DNA of 5,626 nucleotides from Caryophanales bacterium UBA5732 (GTDB lineage: Bacteria; Bacillota_I; Bacilli_A; Izemoplasmatales; Hujiaoplasmataceae). The notes beneath the pieces were generated by a model, which was given only the letters and a program-made list of their open reading frames with translations, was not told the origin of the DNA and made no database searches. Made by a program: the position numbers and the translations under genes. Each line of letters begins with the position of its first letter. The first letter of the stretch is position 1. Shown here piece after piece: positions 1 to 5,626 of the stretch. The stretch is from assembly GCA_002419445.1 (NCBI GenBank), contig DIGC01000100.1:1-5626 (forward strand). The letters are read 5' to 3'.

Positions 1-2624
1 CAAAAGTTTATTTAGATAATGTTGATATCAATGTTATATCTGAATTGTCACCTGACACGACAGCTCCTCAAATTTGGGGCGTTGATGAATATTATGTAGT
101 TTCAGGAAATGCCTTTGATCCTTTAATGGGATTAAAAGTATATGACCACTATGACAAGACTTTAACTTTAGATGATGTTGTTATTGTATCAAATGATGTT
201 AACACAGACTTAGTTGGTATTTACACAGTTGAATATTCATTAACTGATGCTGCTTTAAATGTAGCAACTTATACAAGAACAGTTAATGTTATCGCTGAAG
301 TAGATGCAGCTGATACAAGAATTAACTTTATCGATGGTAACTTCGAACTTCAAACACCAATAACAATTGATGATACTAACCAAGGTTGGACATTAAAAGG
401 CGTTGGCGGATATTCTTCTTCATTTGTTGATGATAGAGGCGGAAAAGTTGCTAAAGTAACAGTAACTGATATTGGAACAATTCCTCACAGCGTACAATTC
501 CATCAAATGCTTATACCAGGATTCGTTTCAGAATATGGAGCGATGTATGAATTCACATTCTGGGCAAAAGCAGATGCTGCAAGAGATATCGCTGTTCAAC
601 TTCAAGAAAATACTGGCTGGGTAGTATTAACTAATAAAACAGTTTCTATTACTACAGAATGGGCACAATATGAAGTTGTATTAGTTAACGGAATGAAAAA
701 TTATGATAAAGTTAAGATTGGTTTCTTCTTCGGTCTTATCGATTCATTAAATCCTGCTAACAGTGTCGCAACATCTATTTATATTGATGACGTTGACATT
801 CAATTAGTCGGATATGTTAAAGATGAAGTAGCTCCAAGAATTTACGCTCCTAATGCAGCTGTAGCTGTAGCTGAAGTTTTTAATCCAATGGCAGGCGTTA
901 GAGTTGGCGATAGCACTAAATTACCAACTGTAGTGATTTCAAGCGTTACTCCTGGATTAGTTACATATGACGAAATAACTAAAGCTTACGTAGTGGACAC
1001 AACTGTAGCGGGAACTTATATTTTAACTTATACATTAACAGATATGTATGGTAATGAAACAATTTATGAACGTACTTTAGTTGTTACTGACGGTACAGAA
1101 GCATCAAGTCTTGTAGTTGTAAACGGTGATTTCACCGTAGAACAACTTGTACCTTATGCTCAACCAGCAGTAGATGGTTGGGGATGGCACGGAAGTGGCT
1201 CATTCTTAACTTATATTCAAGATGGTATGGCGACAATTGATGTTTTCAATACAATAAATGTTTTCTATGGTACGCAATTCTATGAACAAAATAGAGTTTT
1301 AAATCAAGGTGAAACCTACCTGTTCACATTTATGGCAAAAGCTGATGAACCAAGATTGTTACAAATGAATCTTGAAGGTACAGGTATGACAACAGTTTCA
1401 GCGATTTTCGAACTTACAACTGATTGGCAGACATTTACTTTCGAATATACTCATACAGCCACTACAAACACAGCTGTAAAATTCGCTTTCTTCGCTGGTA
1501 ACATCCACGGTGTTTCCCCGACTACAAAAGTTTATTTAGATGATATAACAGTTGATAGAATATTTACTCTTTCACCTGATACTGAAGCTCCTCAAATTTG
1601 GGGCGTTGAAGATTACAACATTATATTAGGCAATACGTTTGATCCGTTTATGGGGTTAAAACCTTGGGATAACCAAGACAGAAGCTTGAAAACAGAAAAT
1701 ATCGTAATCGTTTCTAATAATGTTGACACAAGTACAGTAGGAACTTATACAGTAGTATACTCAATAACAGATTCTTCTCGTAATTCAGCTACTTATTCAA
1801 GAACAGTTAATGTTCTAGCAGAAGTAGATGCAGCTGATACACGAATTAACTTCATCGATGGCGACTTTGAACTACAAACACCGATTACAACTAGTGACGA
1901 CAACCAAGGTTGGACTCTAAAGACTGGTACCGGCGGTGCAGTTGATCCAGCACAATTTGTAGCTGATCGTGAAGGAACAGTAGCTAAAGTTACAGTAACT
2001 AATGTAGGAACAGTTCCTCATGGTGTACAATTCCACCAAATGAATCAACCAGGATTTGTTTCTGAATTTGGTTCAGTGTACAAATTTACTTTCTGGGCAA
2101 AAGCTGATGTTGCTAGAGATATCGCAGTACAACTTCAAGAAAACACTGGTTGGGTAGTATTGACTAATAAAACAGTTTCTATTACAACAGAATGGACACA
2201 ATATGAAGTTATTCTAATTAACGGAGTAAAAGCATATGATAAAGTTAAGATCGGTTTCTTCTTTGGTTTAATTGACGCAGCTAACCCTTCAAAGAGTGTT
2301 GCTACATCAATTTATATCGATGATGTAACTATCGAATTACTTGGTTATGTTACAGATACAGTCGCTCCAAGAATTTATGCACCAGATGCAGCCGTTGCAG
2401 TTGATGCAGTTTTCAACCCAATGACTGATGTTAAGGTTGGAGATAGCTCTAAAATGCCTACAGTTGTAATTTCAAGTACTACTGCAGGACTAGTTACTTA
2501 TGATGCAATAACTGCTACATACACAATCGATACTTCCGTAGCTGGAACTTACACATTAACATACACAGTTACAGATGCTTTCGGCAACGAAACAGTATAC
2601 GATCGTCCTTTAATCATTAGTTAA
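1..2624 (+). CDS. Modular extracellular protein with alternating Ig-like and carbohydrate-binding-like domains, 5'-truncated
   Basis: Only the C-terminal 873 residues are visible. The frame is open from base 3 and its first residues (KVYLDNVDINV) match the end of a later domain (KVYLDDITVDR), so the gene continues upstream and the TTG at 45 is not a real start. Order from the first visible codon: tail of a D domain (residues 1-15), A1 (16-99), B1 (100-272), C1 (273-362), D1 (363-523), A2 (524-607), B2 (608-783), C2 (784-873). A and C are Ig-like, DUF5011 type, with a D-x-x-AP-x-I opening, an FDP/FNP-M motif, and a GTYT-x-x-Y-x-x-TD closing. B and D look like CBM_4_9 jelly rolls, with NGDF/DGNFE near the start, FTFWAKAD in the middle and a YIDDV or YLDDI final strand. 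No catalytic domain, membrane segment or LPXTG signal is seen; two stop codons follow in a row. Likely role, inferred: secreted or surface glycan binding, possibly attached to an enzyme encoded upstream. Confidence 0.85.
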   Translation, partial: KVYLDNVDINVISELSPDTTAPQIWGVDEYYVVSGNAFDPLMGLKVYDHYDKTLTLDDVVIVSNDVNTDLVGIYTVEYSLTDAALNVATYTRTVNVIAEVDAADTRINFIDGNFELQTPITIDDTNQGWTLKGVGGYSSSFVDDRGGKVAKVTVTDIGTIPHSVQFHQMLIPGFVSEYGAMYEFTFWAKADAARDIAVQLQENTGWVVLTNKTVSITTEWAQYEVVLVNGMKNYDKVKIGFFFGLIDSLNPANSVATSIYIDDVDIQLVGYVKDEVAPRIYAPNAAVAVAEVFNPMAGVRVGDSTKLPTVVISSVTPGLVTYDEITKAYVVDTTVAGTYILTYTLTDMYGNETIYERTLVVTDGTEASSLVVVNGDFTVEQLVPYAQPAVDGWGWHGSGSFLTYIQDGMATIDVFNTINVFYGTQFYEQNRVLNQGETYLFTFMAKADEPRLLQMNLEGTGMTTVSAIFELTTDWQTFTFEYTHTATTNTAVKFAFFAGNIHGVSPTTKVYLDDITVDRIFTLSPDTEAPQIWGVEDYNIILGNTFDPFMGLKPWDNQDRSLKTENIVIVSNNVDTSTVGTYTVVYSITDSSRNSATYSRTVNVLAEVDAADTRINFIDGDFELQTPITTSDDNQGWTLKTGTGGAVDPAQFVADREGTVAKVTVTNVGTVPHGVQFHQMNQPGFVSEFGSVYKFTFWAKADVARDIAVQLQENTGWVVLTNKTVSITTEWTQYEVILINGVKAYDKVKIGFFFGLIDAANPSKSVATSIYIDDVTIELLGYVTDTVAPRIYAPDAAVAVDAVFNPMTDVKVGDSSKMPTVVISSTTAGLVTYDAITATYTIDTSVAGTYTLTYTVTDAFGNETVYDRPLIIS
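48..1571 (+). repeat. Coding repeat unit, copy 1 (domains A1-B1-C1-D1)
   Basis: This is a complete 508-codon unit. A1 is 48-299 (84 residues), B1 is 300-818 (173), C1 is 819-1088 (90) and D1 is 1089-1571 (161). The unit is bounded by the SPDT-x-APQIWGV motif, whose proline codon lies at 51 and again at 1575, giving a period of 1524 nt. A and C are distant relatives of each other, as are B and D, so the unit itself looks like an older doubled Ig-CBM pair. D1 differs strongly from B1 and carries its own aromatic motifs (GWGWHG, FYGTQFYEQ). Domain limits were drawn by eye from the internal repeats. Confidence 0.85.
1572..2621 (+). repeat. Coding repeat unit, copy 2, incomplete (domains A2-B2-C2)
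   Basis: A2 is 1572-1823 (84 residues), B2 is 1824-2351 (176) and C2 is 2352-2621 (90). The unit lacks a D domain because the stop at 2622-2624 falls right at the end of C2. By hand alignment A2 matches A1 at about 51 of 84 residues and C2 matches C1 at about 62 of 90. B2 matches B1 at roughly three quarters or more, with a 3-residue insertion in the loop after NQGWTLK. Synonymous sites differ freely, so the duplication is not recent. Confidence 0.85.
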
Positions 2625-2654
2625 TAAATTAACACAAGTTAACAATTACATAAT

Positions 2655-2714
2655 GGACCTCCAAAAAATCAATCAGGCAGGGTTGACCTGTCTGATTGAT
2701 TCCATTGGAGAACC
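2655..2714 (+). terminator. Long imperfect hairpin after the modular surface-protein gene
   Basis: The inner stem pairs 2667-2681 with 2687-2701: 15 base pairs in a row including one G-U wobble, around a 5-base loop. After a small internal loop, CTCCAA (2659-2664) pairs with TTGGAG (2705-2710). After another small internal loop, GG (2655-2656) pairs with CC (2713-2714). The bases that follow are T-rich but broken (TCTTTGGCTTTTT), so this is not a textbook intrinsic terminator. It lies about 30 nt behind the stop codon and upstream of the next promoter, so it most likely belongs to the 3' end of the upstream transcript, as terminator or 3'-end protection. Confidence 0.6.
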
Positions 2715-2717
2715 TCT

Positions 2718-2762
2718 TTGGCTTTTTCATTGTTAGACAACCCCTTGAAAGTCAGTTTTTTT
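2718..2762 (+). terminator. Second, weaker hairpin with T-run
   Basis: TTGGCTTTT (2718-2726) can pair with GAAAGTCAG (2747-2755) through nine pairs, three of them G-U. TTGT/ACAA (2730-2733 with 2737-2740) forms a small inner stem. Seven T residues (2756-2762) follow the stem directly, which is the geometry of a rho-independent terminator. The stem has few G-C pairs, so on its own it would be weak. It may act as a second stop behind the hairpin at 2655-2714. Confidence 0.45.
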
Positions 2763-2786
2763 CGCTGATTGGTTTATGTAGAAATA

Positions 2787-2815
2787 TTGACCTAGATATT
2801 TAAAGATGGTAAAAT
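2787..2815 (+). promoter_or_regulatory. Sigma-A type promoter of the regulator/binding-protein operon
   Basis: The -35 box TTGACC (2787-2792) and the -10 box TAAAAT (2810-2815) are separated by exactly 17 bases. TG at 2807-2808 is placed one base before the -10 box as an extended -10 element. Transcription would start near 2822, leaving a leader of about 20 nt that contains the ribosome site. Short A/T arms AAATAT (2782-2787) and ATATTT (2796-2801) flank the -35 box. They could be part of an operator, but this is weak in such AT-rich DNA. Confidence 0.8.
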
Positions 2816-2832
2816 GTTTTATTGATTAAAAA

Positions 2833-2838
2833 AGAGGT
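2833..2838 (+). promoter_or_regulatory. Ribosome binding site that fixes the regulator start
   Basis: AGAGGT ends four bases before the ATG at 2843. The in-frame TTG at 2822 coincides with the expected transcription start and has no ribosome site, so the ATG is preferred. It also places the helix-turn-helix at the family's normal distance from the N-terminus. Confidence 0.75.
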
Positions 2839-2842
2839 ACTT

Positions 2843-3853
2843 ATGAAAAAAACAATTTATGATGTTGCAAAAGATATGAATCTTTCACCGGGGACAATTT
2901 CTAAAATATTGCATAATAAAGGAAACGTTAATCAAAAAACGCGCGATAGAGTATTAAATTATGTAAAGGAAATTGGATTTGTCGCTGATTATTCAGCGCG
3001 GATTTTAAAAGCAAAAAAAAGTTCGACTTTAGGTATTGTTTTTTCTGACATCGCTCATTTTGGGCTGGAACATCCTTTCTTTTCCAGCGTCTTGCAACAT
3101 TTTAAAAACTATGTAGAGAATTTGGGATACGAGATTGTTTTTATCGTTAATAGAATTGGCGAACAAGAACTTTCATATTTAAAATGGTGTAAAGTAAAAA
3201 AAGTTGATGGTGTCTTGATTGTAACAGGAAACATAAACAAACCAAATATTATCGAATTAGTTAATAGTGACATTCCCTCAGTTTCGGTTGATATCCAAAT
3301 GAATAATTTAATTACTGTAATATCAGATGATGATTTAGGAATTAAATTAGGCGTCGGGTATGCCATACAAACTGGGTTAAAACATTTATGTTGCATACCT
3401 GGTCCTTTGACTTCAAGAGCTTATTATGAAAGATTAGATTCTTTTAAAAGAGTTTTAGAAGGCAACAACTTCGTTTTCAATGATAAGAATTACGAAGAAG
3501 CCGAATCTTATGGTTTTACAGGCGGATATAATGCGACAAGAAGACTCTTAGATAAAAATGAAGAGAGGCCCGATTTTATCTTCGCGTTTTCAGATGAACT
3601 AGCTTTTGGGGTGATTAGGTGCCTTGAAGACTCGGGATATAAAGTCCCAGAAGATATATCCGTTATTGGTTACGATGATGTTTATTTTGCTAAACATTTT
3701 TCTCCAGCATTAACTACAATTCGTCAAGATAAAAAAGAAATTGGTGAAGTTGCAGCTCAAAAATTACTAGATATGATTGACGAAAAAATATTACCGAAAC
3801 CATTTGTTGAACGAATTCCGGTAATGTTGGTTGTCAGAAAATCCACGATTTAA
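2843..3853 (+). CDS. LacI-family transcriptional regulator
   Basis: The protein has 336 residues, normal for the family. The N-terminal helix-turn-helix (about residues 3-24) reads TIYDVAKDMNLSPGTISKIL, the classic LacI signature. The positions matching the operator-reading residues of LacI (Tyr17, Gln18, Arg22) are Pro16, Gly17 and Lys21. The hinge helix has the conserved ARILK (52-56); its Leu55 is the residue that family members insert at the central CpG of the operator. The rest (from about residue 62) is the periplasmic-binding-protein-like effector domain, with FSDELAFG near 249-256, SVIGYDD at 273-279 and the usual C-terminal VMLVVRKS. The effector cannot be read from sequence; a sugar is likely because the next gene, 40 nt downstream in the same transcript, is a sugar-type binding lipoprotein. 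As first gene of its own operon it probably represses itself along with the binding protein. Confidence 0.95.
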   Translation: MKKTIYDVAKDMNLSPGTISKILHNKGNVNQKTRDRVLNYVKEIGFVADYSARILKAKKSSTLGIVFSDIAHFGLEHPFFSSVLQHFKNYVENLGYEIVFIVNRIGEQELSYLKWCKVKKVDGVLIVTGNINKPNIIELVNSDIPSVSVDIQMNNLITVISDDDLGIKLGVGYAIQTGLKHLCCIPGPLTSRAYYERLDSFKRVLEGNNFVFNDKNYEEAESYGFTGGYNATRRLLDKNEERPDFIFAFSDELAFGVIRCLEDSGYKVPEDISVIGYDDVYFAKHFSPALTTIRQDKKEIGEVAAQKLLDMIDEKILPKPFVERIPVMLVVRKSTI

Positions 3854-3881
3854 TGAAATATTGAAATTTTTATGGTAAGTC

Positions 3882-3887
3882 AGGAGG
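3882..3887 (+). promoter_or_regulatory. Strong Shine-Dalgarno site of the binding-protein gene
   Basis: A perfect AGGAGG sits six bases before the ATG at 3894. It is stronger than the regulator's AGAGGT, which would favour more binding protein than repressor from one shared transcript. No convincing separate promoter is seen in the 40-nt gap. Confidence 0.85.
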
Positions 3888-3893
3888 ACAACT

Positions 3894-5336
3894 ATGAAGA
3901 AATTATTATCATTACTTATATTTACATTACTTGTAATGACTATTGTATCGTGTGGGGGAACTACTACTCAAGCGCCTACAACAGCTGCGCCTACGACTGA
4001 AGGAACAAGTAATACAGATACACAAACAACAAATACTGATACAGAAACTACAAACTCGATAACGACTACAGGCGGAACTGAAGAAATTACACTTTCTTAT
4101 GCCGACTGGGGTAATGCGGAAATTAACCAAATTTTGATTGATGCTTTTATGGTAAAATATCCAAATATCACCGTAGAGTTAAGGACTGACATAGTCGGTA
4201 GTGGCGCTCAATTTACCGGTAATCTTATTAGTGCTATGGTAGCTGGAGTTCTACCTGATGTTTTTGCGATAGATAATGTACCAACAGGTTATTATAACGG
4301 AATGTTACTAGATGTTACCGATTTATGGGATAATGACCCGGAAACAAGTTTAGTCTATGAAAATATAGCTAGTACAGGCGTGTTTGGTGATGCTCGTTAC
4401 GCACTTCCATCTTTTCAATTTATTAAGGGTATCTACATCAATATCAGTTTACTAGATTCATATAATATTCCTCTCCCTCCAAAGGATTGGACATATACCG
4501 AATTTGTTGAATTAGCTAGACAGATTCGTCAAGTGGGTAGAAATGATTTTGTTTATGGGATTGATCCTTGGTATGGGGCTTTAGATTTTGAAACAACTTT
4601 CCCGATGCAAGACAATGCCGAAATCGGTTATAACACTTGGGATGGAACGAGATTTAATTTTACTTCGCAAGCCTGGATTGATGCTTACAATCTAAAATTG
4701 GCTTTGATGGAAGAAAGAGTAGTAGCTGATTATACAGATGAAGAAATATTAATAATTGGCGACATATGGCCTTGGTACGAAGGCCTAGTAGGTTTTAATA
4801 TCGACGGTTCATGGAATCTATATATGGTTGAAGAAATGTATGAGTTGAACGGTCTAGAAGTTGGCTTTTGGCCATACCCTGGCGGTTCAGCCGGACAATT
4901 CCCGCCAACTATCCTTGATTATTTAGTAATATCATCATTAACTGAACATCCTGAAGAAGCTTATTTACTAGCTAAATGGATGAGTTTTGGTGAAGAAGGC
5001 TGGCTATTACGTTTAGATGCTATGAAAGAACGAGGAGATTTATATCTTGATCGTTACCCGATTGCAGATTATCCTGAAGTTTGGGCTGAGATTGATGAAT
5101 TTACATATTTTATTGAAGGATTGTCTGAAAATATCGCTTTACTTCCACAAGGAAGACCAGATACAGATAAATGGTTACCTGGTTATAAAGGTTTCTGGGA
5201 ATGGGTCGGTAATGAAGAAAATGACTATTGGACAAGAATTAATGAAGGTTTAGTGACTCCCGAAGTATTTGCTTCGGAGTGGGAAACGCAGATTAATATT
5301 ATGATTCAAGAAGCCATTGATGAAGGCAGCGAATAG
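3894..5336 (+). CDS. ABC transporter substrate-binding lipoprotein (extracellular solute-binding family 1)
   Basis: The protein has 480 residues. Residues 1-20 form a lipoprotein signal: MKK, a hydrophobic stretch, then IVSC with Cys20 as the expected lipidated residue. Residues 23-62 are a Thr-rich, low-complexity linker that should hold the binding domain away from the membrane. The binding domain starts near residue 65 (ITLSYADWGN) and shows family-1 features: a helix ending FMVKYPNITVELR, MVAGVLPDVFAID, a YALP strand, and the FNIDGSW motif at 301-307. The many tryptophans and tyrosines would suit stacking on a sugar ring. In this family the protein captures an oligosaccharide or similar solute and delivers it to two permeases and an ATPase; none is in the window. 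It shares an operon with the LacI-type regulator just upstream and is followed by a terminator. The exact ligand is unknown. Confidence 0.93.
   Translation: MKKLLSLLIFTLLVMTIVSCGGTTTQAPTTAAPTTEGTSNTDTQTTNTDTETTNSITTTGGTEEITLSYADWGNAEINQILIDAFMVKYPNITVELRTDIVGSGAQFTGNLISAMVAGVLPDVFAIDNVPTGYYNGMLLDVTDLWDNDPETSLVYENIASTGVFGDARYALPSFQFIKGIYINISLLDSYNIPLPPKDWTYTEFVELARQIRQVGRNDFVYGIDPWYGALDFETTFPMQDNAEIGYNTWDGTRFNFTSQAWIDAYNLKLALMEERVVADYTDEEILIIGDIWPWYEGLVGFNIDGSWNLYMVEEMYELNGLEVGFWPYPGGSAGQFPPTILDYLVISSLTEHPEEAYLLAKWMSFGEEGWLLRLDAMKERGDLYLDRYPIADYPEVWAEIDEFTYFIEGLSENIALLPQGRPDTDKWLPGYKGFWEWVGNEENDYWTRINEGLVTPEVFASEWETQINIMIQEAIDEGSE
4011..4052 (+). repeat. Doubled 21-nt unit in the lipoprotein linker
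   Basis: Two adjacent 21-base units (4011-4031 and 4032-4052) encode NTDTQTT and NTDTETT. They lie in the Thr-rich linker of the binding lipoprotein. Such linkers tend to grow and shrink by slippage, so length may vary between strains (inference). Confidence 0.7.
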
Positions 5337-5384
5337 TAATCGATTTATCAAAATATAATTGAAGAAAATACTTATGAATATTTT

Positions 5385-5425
5385 AAAAGTCTAATTCTGA
5401 TATCTACGGAATTAGACTTTTATAT
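5385..5425 (+). terminator. Hairpin terminator of the regulator/binding-protein operon
   Basis: AAAAGTCTAATTC (5385-5397) pairs perfectly with GAATTAGACTTTT (5409-5421), with one further T-A pair outside (5384 with 5422). A T-rich tail follows (TTTTATATTTT). The A-run on the left side means it could also stop transcription from the other strand. It starts about 50 nt after the stop codon. Confidence 0.8.
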
Positions 5426-5469
5426 TTTAATTAACAAAAGTCAGTAGTATATGGGTTTCGATACTTATT

Positions 5470-5475
5470 TATAAT
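5470..5475 (+). promoter_or_regulatory. Possible -10 box (TATAAT) upstream of the palindrome
   Basis: This is a perfect TATAAT, but no acceptable -35 box lies 16-18 bases upstream and there is no TGn element. If real, transcription would start near 5482 and the palindrome at 5497-5508 would lie just downstream, a normal repression position. Chance matches are common in such AT-rich DNA. Confidence 0.25.
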
Positions 5476-5489
5476 AATCTAGCACATTG

Positions 5490-5514
5490 AATAACCATTT
5501 TCGAAAATAACCAT
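5490..5514 (+). promoter_or_regulatory. CG-centred palindrome inside direct repeats, candidate operator
   Basis: ATTTTCGAAAAT (5497-5508) is a perfect 12-bp palindrome with CG at its centre. It is overlapped on each side by a copy of AATAACCAT (5490-5498 and 5506-5514), spaced 16 bp apart, about one and a half helical turns. LacI-family proteins with a hinge leucine usually bind palindromes with a central CG, and the regulator encoded at 2843-3853 has that leucine. The link to this regulator is inference. Confidence 0.5.
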
Positions 5515-5531
5515 ATACATTTTTTAAAATA

Positions 5532-5540
5532 TGATAAAAT
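5532..5540 (+). promoter_or_regulatory. Possible extended -10 promoter of the gene beyond the window
   Basis: TGATAAAAT contains TG, one base, then TAAAAT (5535-5540), the same TGn-TAAAAT arrangement as the promoter at 2787-2815. There is no good -35 box at the right distance, which extended -10 promoters can tolerate. Transcription would start near 5547, leaving a leader of about 80 nt, with the palindrome centred roughly 45 bp upstream of the start. Confidence 0.45.
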
Positions 5541-5618
5541 GATATTAATAATATTTTAATTTTTTTGGTATATCACATAAAATCTGGACAATCATTGTAA
5601 TCATTTTATTAAGATTTT

Positions 5619-5625
5619 AGGAGGT
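5619..5625 (+). promoter_or_regulatory. Shine-Dalgarno site of a gene starting just past the window end
   Basis: AGGAGGT ends one base before the window ends, and no start codon follows inside it. A plus-strand gene probably begins within about ten bases beyond. Its product cannot be read here; a permease of the same uptake system is a reasonable guess only. The stretch from 5426 to 5618 has no gene of its own. Confidence 0.7.
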
Positions 5626-5626
5626 A

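Noticed and set aside
45..47. TTG as start codon of the modular protein
   Set aside because: The frame is open upstream to base 3 and the upstream codons match the end of domain D1, so this is an internal codon of a truncated gene.
48..2621. Recent tandem duplication or assembly artefact
   Set aside because: The copies differ at many synonymous and amino-acid positions and by a 3-residue insertion, so they are old, real repeats.
2822..2824. TTG as start codon of the LacI-type regulator
   Set aside because: It falls at the predicted transcription start with no ribosome site. The ATG at 2843 has one and gives the normal family N-terminus.
3109..3396. Minus-strand open frame of 95 codons inside the regulator gene
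   Set aside because: It lies wholly opposite a well-supported gene, has no ribosome site and no recognisable domain.
4011..4052. Short direct repeats as a CRISPR array
   Set aside because: They are two adjacent in-frame coding units without spacers, inside a lipoprotein linker.
3927..4130. Minus-strand open frame rich in Cys, Ser and Arg
   Set aside because: It is the antisense reading of the Thr-rich linker; its composition comes from that low-complexity sequence.
5047..5253. Plus-strand open frame of 68 codons inside the binding-protein gene
   Set aside because: It is an out-of-frame reading of the binding-protein gene with no ribosome site.
5540..5575. TGATAT/ATATCA inverted repeat with a T-run between, as a terminator or riboswitch
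   Set aside because: It has only six A/T-dominated pairs around a 24-base loop, with no known riboswitch core. Such matches are expected by chance here.

Overview
The window is AT-rich bacterial DNA. Its three reading frames use the standard genetic code: all tryptophans are TGG and there is no in-frame TGA. The first gene encodes a repetitive Ig/carbohydrate-binding protein without a C-terminal sorting signal. The last encodes a lipoprotein with a Thr-rich linker. Strong AGGAGG ribosome sites precede genes. This fits a low-GC Firmicute, and most plausibly a wall-less or Tenericutes-like lineage that keeps code 11 (Acholeplasma or Izemoplasma type). That assignment is inference from style, not from a marker gene.

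Layout. Positions 1-2624 hold the 3' part of a long gene for a modular extracellular protein. It alternates Ig-like domains (DUF5011 type) with jelly-roll carbohydrate-binding-like domains (CBM_4_9 type). The order is A-B-C-D repeated with a period of 1524 nt, and the gene ends cleanly after the second C domain. Positions 2625-2786 are intergenic, with a long imperfect hairpin followed by a weaker hairpin plus T-run, both probably ending the upstream transcript. A good promoter (TTGACC, 17 nt, TAAAAT) then drives a LacI-family regulator (2843-3853). Forty nucleotides later comes an ABC-transporter solute-binding lipoprotein (3894-5336), almost certainly in the same transcript, closed by a hairpin terminator (5385-5425). 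The last 200 nt are the control region of a gene beginning just past the window edge. They contain a perfect CG-centred palindrome inside 9-bp direct repeats, candidate promoter elements, and a strong Shine-Dalgarno sequence that ends one base before the window does.

How the parts may work together (inference): a surface or secreted glycan-binding protein, a sugar-responsive repressor and a sugar-binding lipoprotein make a carbohydrate capture and uptake locus. The matching permeases are not in the window and could be in the next gene(s). The individual families are known. I see no CRISPR array, RNA gene, transposon or clearly new system. The most unusual items are the long-period heterotypic domain array, the tandem hairpins behind it, and the palindrome before the next gene.
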